Assembly: GCA_964508135.1 (NCBI GenBank)
Contig: CAZDSU010000005.1
Coordinates: forward strand, 77,962 to 141,961
DNA from: UBA6168 sp964508135
GTDB taxonomy: Bacteria; Bacteroidota; Bacteroidia; Chitinophagales; Saprospiraceae
DNA: 64,000 bases
Direction of reading: 5' to 3'
Positions 26,274-34,853 of this stretch are shown here, one piece after another. The position numbers were made by a program, and so were the translations under genes. Position 1 is the first letter of the stretch. Every line of letters begins with the position of its first letter. Under the pieces are notes generated by a model that saw nothing but the letters and a program-made list of their open reading frames with translations, had not been told where the DNA came from and did no database searches.

Positions 26274-27313
26274 AAAATTTCCTTGAGGTGCGGTAGCAGT
26301 CCTGCGGCTATCACCGCTTGCCCACTTTCGTTCCAATGGCAGTTGTCAATGGCTTTCAGGGCGATTTTTTGCTCCAGTTGAGTGACCTCCAGCTGTCGGG
26401 CGGGTTCTTCGAGGAAGGTAGCGCCATTTGCCTCGAAGATGCGCTTCATCTCGCCCATCTGCGGCTCATAAATGTCGGCAGAAAAGGCCACCAGTTTGGT
26501 ATTTTCAGGCAATCGCTCACGAATCATCGTCACGATTTTCTCCGTTCTCCGCACCGCCTCGTCGTAGGGTGGGTAGCTGCGCTTGTCCGTGGCAATGTAG
26601 TATTCGCCCACCCGTTTTTCCTGCTTGAAAAGGTTTTGCTTCACGCCATCCCAGCGGCCTTTCAACCATGTGGTAAACTTCAATCGCTGCCACCATGATT
26701 TCGGAAGCTGATAAAAAACTCCGCCATCCATATCGAGGTAAGGTCGCCGTTGGCCGACCTTGTAACCACAGACGATCTCGAGCGGGGCGTAGTTGTCAAT
26801 AAAATCGTTGCTGCAAGTCTCCCAAACGACGACATCTGGTTGGATGCGATCCACCCATTTGTCCAGCACCATGTACTCCTGCAAAGTGCTGTAACCCGCA
26901 TGGCCGTAAGCAAACGCCTCGAAGCCAAGGCTGTCGGCGAGCAGGTTGTAAAACGTATTTTCGTTGGAAGCCTCGATGCTGGCCGTGTAGCTATCGCCGA
27001 GAAAAAGCACCTTGGGGCGGGCAGAGGCCGTGTCACCAAAAGCCTTGAAGCCGTTCTCGTCGTAGCGGATGCTGATGTTGTACGGCTGCTTGTTGGCATC
27101 CCGCATCTCGCCCGACCAAGCGTATCCGGGCTTCATTTTCCAGCCAAAATAATCGTCATCCAGTGCGGTATCGTAAGGTGGGTTGATCTGATTTTTCTTG
27201 GAAAACAACCGCATGGCTGCTTCGCCCACCAACAAGATGATAGCGAGTACAAACACCAAGGTGATGATGCTGTACAGTGCCTTGCGGCCAGAACTTAGCG
27301 GTGGTTGGGACAT
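26258..27313 (-). CDS. membrane-anchored SGNH/GDSL hydrolase
   Basis: The 351-residue product has one N-terminal membrane helix (about 12-32) and an extracytoplasmic SGNH domain. The nucleophile motif is VLFLGDSYTASIE, with ETCSNDF as the Asn block and DNCHWNESG supplying Asp and His of the triad. Members are esterases or acetyl transfer/removal enzymes acting on glycans or lipids. Lying between the carbamoyltransferase and an epimerase, it likely modifies the same surface glycan, by context only. Confidence 0.85.
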   Translation of the reverse strand: MSQPPLSSGRKALYSIITLVFVLAIILLVGEAAMRLFSKKNQINPPYDTALDDDYFGWKMKPGYAWSGEMRDANKQPYNISIRYDENGFKAFGDTASARPKVLFLGDSYTASIEASNENTFYNLLADSLGFEAFAYGHAGYSTLQEYMVLDKWVDRIQPDVVVWETCSNDFIDNYAPLEIVCGYKVGQRRPYLDMDGGVFYQLPKSWWQRLKFTTWLKGRWDGVKQNLFKQEKRVGEYYIATDKRSYPPYDEAVRRTEKIVTMIRERLPENTKLVAFSADIYEPQMGEMKRIFEANGATFLEEPARQLEVTQLEQKIALKAIDNCHWNESGQAVIAAGLLPHLKEILKLGN

Positions 27314-27403
27314 AGTGGTACGTTGGGAATTTGGCGTGTTGGCACTTTAGCGTGTTGGGCAGGGTCGTGAATGTTGGCAGTGACTACCTAAAACGCCAAC
27401 AAG

Positions 27404-28315
27404 CTAAAACGTCAATACGCCAAAGTTCCTGCAAAACAACAAAGTCTGCTCGATTTCTTCCTCCACATTTTTCAGGAGCGTAAACCCTGTGGCTTTAAGG
27501 CTATCAATCGGAACGGCAAAGGTAGGCCAATCCAGCTCGCTCTCCGCACCCAACACCACGATTTCAGGCCGAAAACCCAGCACGGTAGTTGCCCGGTCGG
27601 CCACCAGTTCCGCCATTTCCAGAAGGGTTAGCACCTGCTCACCGCCAAGGTTGTAGCAACCGCTCAGGCCGTTTTTCAGCACATGCCCCACTGCCCGGCA
27701 CACGTCCGTCACGGTGACAAAATCACGCCGCTGCTTGCCCGAAGAGCGGAGGATGAGGCGGCCTTCCGTTACCGCCATTCTGCACAAGTCGTTGACTATC
27801 AGCTCCCAGCGCTCGATATTTTTTGAAGCTGGACAGCCGAAAGCGTTGGTCAGGCGCAGCACAACAGGCTGGCATGCACTGTATTTTTGTAAAAAAAGCA
27901 CCTCGTCTTCGGCGGCCTTTTTCGTGGCGGCGTAGGGATGGCTGAGTTGGGGTAAAATCATCGTTTCATCCAACCGCCCGGCCAGTGGCAAGCCGTACAC
28001 ATGCACCGAGGAGAGGAAAATAAATTGCCGCACCGCTGCCTCATCTGCGGCTTGGACGAGGTGGCGGGTGAGTTCCACGTTCACCTCATGGGCGAGCGCC
28101 GGGTCGTTGGAGCAGGAGGCGGCGTCCAATCCAGCAGCGTGGACGATGGCATCCACCTTGTGGTCGCCCAATTTATTGGGCAGACCGTTTAGTCGGTCTG
28201 CCCAATAAATTGGGCGACCACAAACCACCTCCCACCCCGGCATTTGCCGAGCGAAGTAATCCAGCAGCCTACCGCCGAGGTAGCCGGATGCGCCGGTGAG
28301 TAGGAGTTTATTCAA
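27404..28315 (-). CDS. NAD-dependent epimerase/dehydratase (extended SDR) with in-frame repeat insert
   Basis: The 303-residue protein (TTG start) has the Rossmann motif TGASGYLGG at the N-terminus, FLSSVHVYG with the catalytic Ser and HPYAATKKAAED with YxxxK, so the active site looks intact. It should act on a nucleotide sugar. Between the first beta strand-helix and VDAIVHAAG, where SDRs normally carry the second and third strands, 22 residues are encoded entirely by a 66-bp palindromic repeat (28159-28224). It may have replaced or extended a native loop, and activity could be altered. Confidence 0.85.
   Translation of the reverse strand: MNKLLLTGASGYLGGRLLDYFARQMPGWEVVCGRPIYWADRLNGLPNKLGDHKVDAIVHAAGLDAASCSNDPALAHEVNVELTRHLVQAADEAAVRQFIFLSSVHVYGLPLAGRLDETMILPQLSHPYAATKKAAEDEVLFLQKYSACQPVVLRLTNAFGCPASKNIERWELIVNDLCRMAVTEGRLILRSSGKQRRDFVTVTDVCRAVGHVLKNGLSGCYNLGGEQVLTLLEMAELVADRATTVLGFRPEIVVLGAESELDWPTFAVPIDSLKATGFTLLKNVEEEIEQTLLFCRNFGVLTF
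28159..28224. repeat. 66-bp palindromic element inside a coding sequence
   Basis: 30-base perfect arms (28159-28188 and 28195-28224) flank a 6-base loop. Each arm contains the shorter hairpin GGTCGCCCAA TTTA TTGGGC. The outer 14 bases of each arm (TTGTGGTCGCCCAA) recur as the arms of the single-unit hairpin at 30584-30615. The element is exactly 22 codons and has no stop in the gene's frame. Confidence 0.92.
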
Positions 28316-28356
28316 GTAAAAAGGTCAAAGTAAAAAGTAAAAAGTAAGCGAGCCAA

Positions 28357-28776
28357 TCATCTGTCATCAGTCTTCGACTCCACTTCGGTGGGGTCGTGCG
28401 GCAGGTCGGCGATGTTCAGCAGGAGGTTCGTTCCGTCGGCCATGCCCTCAAAGGCCAGCCAGACGCCGGGCGGCACGGTCAGGCGCTGGTAGTTGTTTTC
28501 GGGGGAAAGTTCCACCTCGTCCGTTTGGCCATAGGTGGGGCTGCCGGGACGGTCATCTTGGAGCATAAAACGGATGTGGCCAACTGGCACGACGAGGTTC
28601 AGCGTCATGCGACGGTGGCGCTTCCATCCTTTCGTCACGCCTTTTTTCACAGTAGAAAAATACGCCTCGCCGAAGGCGGCAAAGCCCTCGTCCGTACTCC
28701 GCAGGGCGTGCATCACAGCGCCTTTTTCGCTGGGCAGGATACGCAGTGGCGTGAGTTTGCAGTCGTCAATTTTCAT
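28357..28776 (-). CDS. RmlC/WxcM-like cupin, probable nucleotide-sugar epimerase or isomerase
   Basis: From the ATG at 28776 the product is about 139 residues with a single cupin barrel. TPLRILPSEKGAVMHALRST, EAYFSTVKKGVTKGWKRHRR and VPPGVWLAFEGM resemble dTDP-4-dehydrorhamnose 3,5-epimerase and dTDP-sugar isomerases of the WxcM/FdtA type. Its start codon overlaps the stop of the CDP-glucose dehydratase gene by one base (TGATG), so the two are translationally coupled and the substrate may be CDP-4-keto-6-deoxyglucose. The exact reaction is uncertain. Confidence 0.78.
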   Translation of the reverse strand: MKIDDCKLTPLRILPSEKGAVMHALRSTDEGFAAFGEAYFSTVKKGVTKGWKRHRRMTLNLVVPVGHIRFMLQDDRPGSPTYGQTDEVELSPENNYQRLTVPPGVWLAFEGMADGTNLLLNIADLPHDPTEVESKTDDR

Positions 28777-29894
28777 CAAAAAGTCCAATTTGCACCACGC
28801 CCGGTGGCGGTTTTTGTGAAAAGATGAAGTTGTTGGAGCGTAAGTTCAGCCATGTTTCTTTTTGTTTTTGAGTAAAAATGGCGGTACCACTCGCCCGTCT
28901 GGGCAGCGGCTTCCTCGAATTGAAGCACGGGTTGCCAACCGAGAAGGTCTAGTGCTTTGTCGCAGTTGAGTTTGAGCAGGGCAGTCTCCTTGAAGCCCGG
29001 TTCTTTCTCCACGATAAATTTTTTGGTGCCTTCCCCAAAGGGATAAACGGCAAAATGCCAATACCCGGCAAGTGCTTCCAGCAAGTCGAACACGGTGCGG
29101 TCATGGGAAGCCTCCGGGCCAAAATTGAACGCCTCGCCACTGAGTTCGGGGTGTTCGGCAAGCAGTTGGCCGAGGCGAAGGTAGCCGCTAAGTGGCTCCA
29201 GCACGTGCTGCCACGGGCGGGTGGCTCTCGGCTTGCGCAAATGCACAGGCTGCCCTACCGACCATGCCCGGATGCAGTCCGGCACGATGCGACCCTCCGC
29301 CCAGTCGCCACCGCCGATGACGTTTCCGGCACGGGCCGTGGCAATGCGCACGGGGCAATTTTTCTCCGAAAAAAAAGAGCGTTGCCATGCCCGCACCACG
29401 ATTTCGGCAGCAGCCTTGGAGGCACCGTAGGGGTCGTCGGCACCGAGTGGGTCGGACTCCCGGTAGCCGTGGGTGCTTTCTTGGTTGTCGTAGCACTTGT
29501 CGGAAGTGACCATCACCATCACGCAGGGATGCTCGGTGCCACGCACGGTTTCGAGCAGGTGTGCATGGCCGAGCAGGTTGGTGGTGAGGGTATCGAGGGG
29601 GCTTTCGAGGGATTTCCGAACGATGGACTGTGCGGCAAGGTGGAAGATGAAGTCAGGGCGCACCTCACCCACGATTTTTTTCACCAAGCCCAAATCCCGC
29701 ACGTCGGCCTGATGGTGACGGATGCGAGCGGCCAACCCCAGCACTTCGTACAGCGAAGGCTGCGTGGGTACGCCGTTGGCGAGGCCGTGTACCTCTGCAC
29801 CGAGTTCGAGCAGCCAGGTGGTGAGCCAAGCTCCTTTGAACCCAGTGTGGCCGGTGACGAGCACCCGTTTTTGGTGGTAGGTGTTTGCGAACAT
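28776..29894 (-). CDS. rfbG: CDP-glucose 4,6-dehydratase
   Basis: RfbG converts CDP-glucose to CDP-4-keto-6-deoxyglucose, the branch point to dideoxy and branched sugars of O-antigens. The ATG at 29894 gives 372 residues. Motifs are the NAD-binding VLVTGHTGFKGAWL, HLAAQSIVRKS, MVTSDKCYDNQ (Thr/Asp/Lys-Tyr region), DPYGASKAAAE with YxxxK, and GNVIGGGDWAEGRIVPD. These are the family's standard motifs. The partner cytidylyltransferase (RfbF) is not in the window. A coupled cupin and an epimerase follow. Confidence 0.92.
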   Translation of the reverse strand: MFANTYHQKRVLVTGHTGFKGAWLTTWLLELGAEVHGLANGVPTQPSLYEVLGLAARIRHHQADVRDLGLVKKIVGEVRPDFIFHLAAQSIVRKSLESPLDTLTTNLLGHAHLLETVRGTEHPCVMVMVTSDKCYDNQESTHGYRESDPLGADDPYGASKAAAEIVVRAWQRSFFSEKNCPVRIATARAGNVIGGGDWAEGRIVPDCIRAWSVGQPVHLRKPRATRPWQHVLEPLSGYLRLGQLLAEHPELSGEAFNFGPEASHDRTVFDLLEALAGYWHFAVYPFGEGTKKFIVEKEPGFKETALLKLNCDKALDLLGWQPVLQFEEAAAQTGEWYRHFYSKTKRNMAELTLQQLHLFTKTATGRGANWTF

Positions 29895-29994
29895 CAAGTG
29901 GATTGACGATTGACGATTGACGATTTGCGATTGCACAACATGCTGATAATGAGGCGTTTTTGATTTACAAATCAAAGTTGCTTCTCAGAAAGCA

Positions 29995-30555
29995 TCAGTT
30001 CCTGAGTTCTCGGGTAATATCCCCCGCCTTGATTCGCCCTTCGATGGCCCGGATTTTCCACTGCGTGAATTTCTGGTTGGACTCGAAGCCGTGGCCGTAG
30101 ATGATTTCGTCTGGGCGACGGACGATGACGAACTTGGTGGTATGCACCCGGTCGTTTTCCTCCTCCCAAGTGAGTTCCTCGGTTTCGAGGCGCTCACCAG
30201 CGCTGCCTGTCCACACCACGCTGTCCTGTACGATGAACTTGCCGTTGTTGTCGTAGCGCTCGGCATACTTGGCCGTCATGCGCCCGGTGACGGTCAGTCC
30301 GTCAGTGGAGAAAAACTCCACCGTCAACCCTTCCGGGAACTCTTGGTAGGGGTCTTTTTTGTCCAAATGCCGGATGAGCTTCGGGCTGACGATGCGCAGC
30401 TTGAGGATGGCAGAGTCGCTGTACATCAACTCGACGCCCGTGGCGGTTTCCACTTGCGTCTCGTCACGAGAAAAAAGGCGGTTTACTTCGTTGATGTCGT
30501 TTTCGCAGGCGGTGAAAAGGATTGCGAAGAAGAGGATTGGGCAAACAATTTTCAT
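29995..30555 (-). CDS. lptC: LptC-like lipoprotein, LPS transport
   Basis: LptC is the periplasmic bridge that receives LPS from the LptBFG extractor. The ATG at 30555 begins a lipoprotein signal peptide (ILFTAC, Cys about residue 17), usual for Bacteroidota LptC. The 186-residue body fits the LptC beta-jellyroll: ATGVELMYSDSAILKLRIVS, GLTVEFFSTDGLTVTGRMTA, GKFIVQDSVVW and IYGHGFESNQKFTQWKI. It lies upstream of the sugar-modification genes, in line with envelope glycan function. Confidence 0.85.
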   Translation of the reverse strand: MKIVCPILFFAILFTACENDINEVNRLFSRDETQVETATGVELMYSDSAILKLRIVSPKLIRHLDKKDPYQEFPEGLTVEFFSTDGLTVTGRMTAKYAERYDNNGKFIVQDSVVWTGSAGERLETEELTWEEENDRVHTTKFVIVRRPDEIIYGHGFESNQKFTQWKIRAIEGRIKAGDITRELRN

Positions 30556-30583
30556 TTTATCAAAACTTTCGACAGCAGTTTTC

Positions 30584-30615
30584 TTGTGGTCGCCCAATTT
30601 ATTGGGCGACCACAA
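30584..30615. repeat. single-unit palindromic element
   Basis: 14-base perfect arms TTGTGGTCGCCCAA / TTGGGCGACCACAA around TTTA. The same sequence forms the outer part of the element at 28159-28224. It ends one base before the SET-gene stop codon and lies 28 bases before the lptC ATG, so it could act as a hairpin between the two genes. Confidence 0.9.
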
Positions 30616-31020
30616 TCACAGGTCACGGTCGAGATTTTTGTCAAACCAAACCAACTCCTGGTTGTCTGGCTCTCCGTTGTAGTTCACGGTGATTTCCTCG
30701 CCGGGGTGGATGGTTTCCAGGCAATAAAAATCAATCGTTTCGTGATCATAATCAAGCAGGTAGCGAGCGTTGGGCTGGTAGGAGTGGTTAAATAGCGAGC
30801 CGTTGCCCAAGGCGATGGCACACTGTTTTTGTTCCTCGCCCCAAAGGAAATAGTAGTCGTGCAGCTTGGTGTCGTGGATTTTCGGCAAATCCTCCTCCGG
30901 CAGCACGATAGCTGGGCAGATTTCAATCAAATCGCCCTCCTCCAGCGTCTCCCCCGTGAAGACGCCCCTGCCTCCGAGGTCGCTGTCGGCGATGTAAAGA
31001 AAAGATACTCGTTGGGACAT
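30616..31020 (-). CDS. SET domain protein
   Basis: From the ATG at 31020 the product is 134 residues and consists of one compact SET domain: FLYIADSDLGGRGVFTGETL, NGSLFNHSYQPNARYLLDYD and IHPGEEITVNYNGE. These are the S-adenosylmethionine- and lysine-binding motifs of SET lysine methyltransferases. There is no post-SET cysteine cluster. The bacterial substrate is unknown. It sits between porX and lptC on the same strand. Confidence 0.88.
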   Translation of the reverse strand: MSQRVSFLYIADSDLGGRGVFTGETLEEGDLIEICPAIVLPEEDLPKIHDTKLHDYYFLWGEEQKQCAIALGNGSLFNHSYQPNARYLLDYDHETIDFYCLETIHPGEEITVNYNGEPDNQELVWFDKNLDRDL

Positions 31021-31131
31021 TTTTGTTGAGTGTTTGAGGATTTGAGAAGTTGATTGTTTGAGAAGCACAGTGGACAATCAAAGTACACGTCCTTTCTCAA
31101 ACCTTCAAACCCTCACCCTCTCAATCCCTCT

Positions 31132-32688
31132 CTATTTCGACCTCAGCCTCACCACCGGGCAAATCATTTCTTCGAGTGAAATGCCGCCGTGCTGGAAGGT
31201 GTTTTTGTAATAATTGTTGTAGTGGTTGTAGTTGTTGGGGTAAAGGAAAAAGGCATCGCCCTTGGCAAAAATAAAGGTCGAGCTGATGTTCGGGCGGGGC
31301 AATCCGGCCTGCTTCGGGTCACGGAAGTCGAGGACGTCCCGCTTCTCGTACTGGAGGTTGCGCCCCACTTTGTAGCGCAGGTTGGTGGTCGTGTCCTTGT
31401 CTCCAACGACTCGTGAGGGGGTGTTCACCCGGATGGTGCCGTGGTCGGTGGTGATGATGAGCTGTATATCCTTCTCGGCGGCCCGTTGCAGGGCGTTCCA
31501 AAGTGGCCCATTGAGGAACCAGGAACGGGTGAGCGAGCGGTAGGCTTTTTCGTCGCCGGCCAGTTCTTTCAGTACCTCCATCTCCGTGCGGGCGTGGGAG
31601 AGCATGTCAATGAAATTGTACACGATGACCGTGAGGTCGTTGCGCAGGTAGTTCAGGATGTTGTCGTTCAAGTCCTTGGCGTGGGCCACGTTGGTGATTT
31701 TGGTGTAGTCGAACTTGATGGGCTTGCGCATGGTGCGCTTCAATTGCGCCTCCAAGAAGTCGGCCTCGTGTAGGTTCTTGCCGCCCTCGTCAGTGTCGTT
31801 TTTCCACATAGTGGGGAAATTTTTCTCAATATCGGCGGGCATCAGGCCAGCAAAAATGGCATTGCGGCTGTACTGCGTGGCCGTGGGGAGTATGCTGTAA
31901 AAAAAGTCCTCCTCCTCCACCCGGAACAGCTCGGAGATGATAGGCTCGATGACTTTCCACTGGTCAAACCGCAAATTGTCGAGCAGCAACATGATGGTCG
32001 GGCGCTCCTCGGTGAGGTTCGGGAAAACCTTGCGGCGCATCAGGTTGTGCGACATGGTCGGGGCCTCGGCGGTTTCGTTCACCCAGTTTTCATAGTTCTT
32101 GGCCACGTAGCGGCAGAACTCCGAGTTGGCCTCCTGCTTCTGGTTGGAGAGGATGTCGCCCATGGCCGCCGACTCGGAATGGTCCATTTTTATCTCCCAG
32201 CCGATGAGCTTGCGATAGACTTCTACCCACTCCTCAAACTTGGGGCTGCTGTTGATTTGCATGGACAACATGCGGAACTCCTGCTGGTAGTCGGAAGTGG
32301 TTTTCTCCCTGACGAGGCGCTTGTTGTCAATGATTTTTTTGAGCGTGAGCAGTATCTGATTGGGGTTCACGGGCTTGATGAGGTAGTCGGAAATCTGGGA
32401 GCCGATGGCCTCCTCCATGATGTCCTCCGCTTCGTTTTTCGTAATCATCACCACAGGGAGCAGGGGGTTGTTCTCCTTGATTTTTGCGAGGGTTTCGAGG
32501 CCGGTGATGCCGGGCATGCTCTCGTCGAGGAATACCACGTCGAAGTCCTTGTTGTTTTCGACCTCATCAAGGGCATCGTGCCCGTTGGTGACAGTGACCA
32601 CGTCGTAGCCTTTTTTTTCCAGAAAGAGCAGTTGGGGCTTTAGCAAATCAATCTCGTCGTCCGCCCAAAGAATCCTAATCTTATCCAT
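31132..32688 (-). CDS. porX: PorX, T9SS response regulator with PglZ effector domain
   Basis: PorX is the response regulator of the PorXY system that controls type IX secretion. The ATG at 32688 gives 518 residues. The N-terminal receiver has WADDEIDLL (acidic pocket), VVFLDESMPG with the phospho-acceptor Asp about residue 52, and DYLIKPVNPNQ with the conserved Lys. A helical linker leads to a PglZ/alkaline-phosphatase-fold domain: IMLLLDNLRFDQW, TATQYSRNAIFAGLMP and IITTDHGTIRV. These include the metal ligands. The partner kinase PorY is not in the window; the T9SS core genes are about 28 kb away. Confidence 0.93.
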   Translation of the reverse strand: MDKIRILWADDEIDLLKPQLLFLEKKGYDVVTVTNGHDALDEVENNKDFDVVFLDESMPGITGLETLAKIKENNPLLPVVMITKNEAEDIMEEAIGSQISDYLIKPVNPNQILLTLKKIIDNKRLVREKTTSDYQQEFRMLSMQINSSPKFEEWVEVYRKLIGWEIKMDHSESAAMGDILSNQKQEANSEFCRYVAKNYENWVNETAEAPTMSHNLMRRKVFPNLTEERPTIMLLLDNLRFDQWKVIEPIISELFRVEEEDFFYSILPTATQYSRNAIFAGLMPADIEKNFPTMWKNDTDEGGKNLHEADFLEAQLKRTMRKPIKFDYTKITNVAHAKDLNDNILNYLRNDLTVIVYNFIDMLSHARTEMEVLKELAGDEKAYRSLTRSWFLNGPLWNALQRAAEKDIQLIITTDHGTIRVNTPSRVVGDKDTTTNLRYKVGRNLQYEKRDVLDFRDPKQAGLPRPNISSTFIFAKGDAFFLYPNNYNHYNNYYKNTFQHGGISLEEMICPVVRLRSK

Positions 32689-32895
32689 AAATAGGTGGTT
32701 TACAAAGGTTTGAATATGTGTGTGATAAAATTCTGTTACCAATAATTCCTGTCTGCGTCACAAAGCCGCACTGTAATTCCCGCCAAAAGTACCATTTAGA
32801 AACTCCCCCACAAAAGACTTAGCGTACCCACTATCATCCCCTGAATCAAAGCTCCTAAAATCCAGTTGGTGTAAAATACAAAGACATAGAACACC
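32689..32895 (+). other. gene-free region before an orphan plus-strand terminator; possible small RNA
   Basis: No supported ORF lies here. A strong plus-strand terminator (32896-32936) has no plus-strand gene before it, which suggests a short untranslated transcript from this region. No clear promoter match was found, so this is only a candidate. Confidence 0.2.
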
Positions 32896-32936
32896 GAAGC
32901 CCGGCTGCAAGATTGCTTCCGGGCTTCTTTTTTTTT
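32896..32936 (+). terminator. orphan intrinsic terminator
   Basis: GAAGCCCGG (32896-32904) pairs with CCGGGCTTC (32919-32927), followed by nine T on the plus strand. Both neighbouring genes are on the minus strand. The reverse orientation has an A run upstream but no T run after the hairpin. Confidence 0.7.
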
Positions 32937-32990
32937 AGAACGGCTGGATTGAAGGGTTTAGTATCAAAATCAAATTTACTGCTGGATGGG

Positions 32991-33067
32991 AGCCTACCCC
33001 CGGCCCCCTCCGAAGGAGGGGGGGGTGTGGCGCCTCCCCCTCCTTCGGAGGGGGCCGGGGGTAGGCT
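32991..33067. repeat. 32-bp perfect inverted repeat with nested GC-rich hairpins
   Basis: 32991-33022 and 33036-33067 are exact reverse complements with a 13-base loop. Each arm also contains an inner palindrome of the type CCCCCTCC TTC GGAGGGGG. It begins two bases after the galactanase stop codon. It may terminate transcription of that gene and may be a dispersed repeat. Confidence 0.88.
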
Positions 33068-33068
33068 T

Positions 33069-34481
33069 CTACCGCTGGTTCAACCACACCTTTTTCTCTC
33101 CCACCATTTCATTTTCATCAAAAATCGCTACATAATAAACGCCTGCGGTCAAAGTCGGCAAGGCAATGTTCGTGGCTTGACCCACCGCCACATTTTGCGA
33201 AACAACCACTCGGCCCTCGCTTGACAAAAGGTTTATTTTCAACGACTTGTTTTGGGCGAAGCCCTCAAAATCCAACCGTAGCGAGCGGTGGCTGCTGTCG
33301 GGTGTCACCTCAAAGCCGAGGAGTTTTACGGATTCTTTCGTTGCGTCGAGTCCCGTGTACTGGTGCTCCATCCAGCCCATGCCGCCCGTGGGCAGCATAT
33401 TATTGTCGAAGTCAAAAAACGTGGCGTGTTCCTGGTGCGAACCTTGTCCCCACTGCGTCCAGCAGGTGGAACTGACCCAAGCTGGTTCCCAGTACAAGAC
33501 GCCCGTAGCGCCTTTGTTGATGACCTCCTGGGTCATGTCAACCAACCACTTGCGCTGGTTTTCGGGACTGGCGGGGGAGTAGTCGGGGTGCGTTTCGCTG
33601 ATGATGTTGCTGGCGTTGTCATTGCTCTGGGTAGTCCAGATATAGCCCGTCTCAAAAACCATTACCTCCTTTCCGGGATAGGTTTGCTTGAGCTGCGCAA
33701 CGATGTTGCCGGCGTCGGCGATGTCGGTCGGCTTGTGCCAGGCCCAGTAGTACGAGAGGCCGATGACGTCGAAATCGTTGACGCCATTGCTCCAGAAGCC
33801 CTGCATCAGCCAACCCGCATCGGTGGGGCCAGCGATGTGGAGCGCCACTTTGATGGGCTGCCCAGTCTGTGTTTCCACATTCCGCACCGCCTCGATTGCT
33901 CGCTTGAAAAGTTGGCTGTTGCGGTTCCAGTCGAGTACCCAGCCGCCAGCGTCCTGCTGCGGGGAGAGGAGGATGCCCTTGTTGGTTTCGTTGCCGATCT
34001 GCACCATGTCGGGCAGCAGGCCGTCGGCGTGGAGCGAGAGGAGGGTTTGTTGCACATAGTTATATAGTGAGTCCTTGAGCAAGGGCAGGTTGTCCACCAC
34101 GCCTTCCCAGGCAGTTGGTATCCGCTGCTTGTTGGGGTCGGCCCAATTGTCGGAGAGGTGGAAGTCGAGCAGCACCTGCATCCCGGCGGCCTTGGCCCGG
34201 AGGATGCCCTTGCGCACGTCGGCGAGGTCTGAGTAGCGGTGGCCAGCGTTGAGGTTGTCGTACCAATCGGGGGTATGCCACAGGCGCAGGCGCACGATGC
34301 CGCAGTTGTGTTCGGCAAAGAGCTGGTAGGGGTCTTTGGCCACGTTGTTTTCTTTGTAAACGACGCCGCAGTCTTCCATCTCATTGACGTAGGAGAGGTC
34401 GGCACCAAAGAGGAAGGGCTGGGCGGCAGTATTTATAGAAAAAATAAAACTTGCTGCCGCAATTATAAGGTGGGTTTTCAT
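33069..34481 (-). CDS. secreted arabinogalactan endo-beta-1,4-galactanase (GH53) with T9SS sorting domain
   Basis: The 470-residue protein has a signal peptide (cleavage near NTAAQ) and a GH53 (alpha/beta)8 barrel. Motifs are FGADLSYVNEMEDCGVVYKE, GIVRLRLWHTP, VLLDFHLSDNWADP, VQIGNETNKGILL with the acid/base Glu, and VMVFETGYIW with the nucleophile Glu. The last about 75 residues (SLKINLLSSEGRVVVSQNVA to the end) form a type A T9SS sorting domain, so it is exported by the gldKLM/porP system. It would release galacto-oligosaccharides from plant type I arabinogalactan. No SusC/D pair lies nearby. Confidence 0.93.
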   Translation of the reverse strand: MKTHLIIAAASFIFSINTAAQPFLFGADLSYVNEMEDCGVVYKENNVAKDPYQLFAEHNCGIVRLRLWHTPDWYDNLNAGHRYSDLADVRKGILRAKAAGMQVLLDFHLSDNWADPNKQRIPTAWEGVVDNLPLLKDSLYNYVQQTLLSLHADGLLPDMVQIGNETNKGILLSPQQDAGGWVLDWNRNSQLFKRAIEAVRNVETQTGQPIKVALHIAGPTDAGWLMQGFWSNGVNDFDVIGLSYYWAWHKPTDIADAGNIVAQLKQTYPGKEVMVFETGYIWTTQSNDNASNIISETHPDYSPASPENQRKWLVDMTQEVINKGATGVLYWEPAWVSSTCWTQWGQGSHQEHATFFDFDNNMLPTGGMGWMEHQYTGLDATKESVKLLGFEVTPDSSHRSLRLDFEGFAQNKSLKINLLSSEGRVVVSQNVAVGQATNIALPTLTAGVYYVAIFDENEMVGEKKVWLNQR

Positions 34482-34853
34482 GAAAAAAAGTTTTGAAGTG
34501 GAAAGATACTAATATTTTTTCTAGTTGATTTCCGTCTCAAAAGATGACTGAAAAGGTGGTTCAAAACGCTATTTTCCCGGTGATTTTTTATTGAAAAAAT
34601 GTTCAAAAACACTGAAGTATCATTTTTAGAAAATTAGCTAAATCCAAATAATAATCTGCATTATTCTAAATTTTTAAAAAATACAAAACATTAATCAAAA
34701 TCCTATTTACAATGCAAAATCCGAAATGGTCTTCGTCTAATATGCAAACATCATTTCACAAGATGACCAAACTCAAAAACGTTGCTGATTTTTATCACCA
34801 ATAGGCCAATGGCTACCTCATCATCTTTGCACCGTAACTAAAATCACAGAAAT
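34482..34853. other. 372-bp AT-rich intergenic region
   Basis: It lies between divergent genes (GH53, minus; YceI, plus), so it should hold both promoters. The sequence is AT-rich with no supported ORF. CATCTTTG near 34830 partly resembles a -7 box for the YceI gene. I see no convincing hairpin. Confidence 0.4.
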
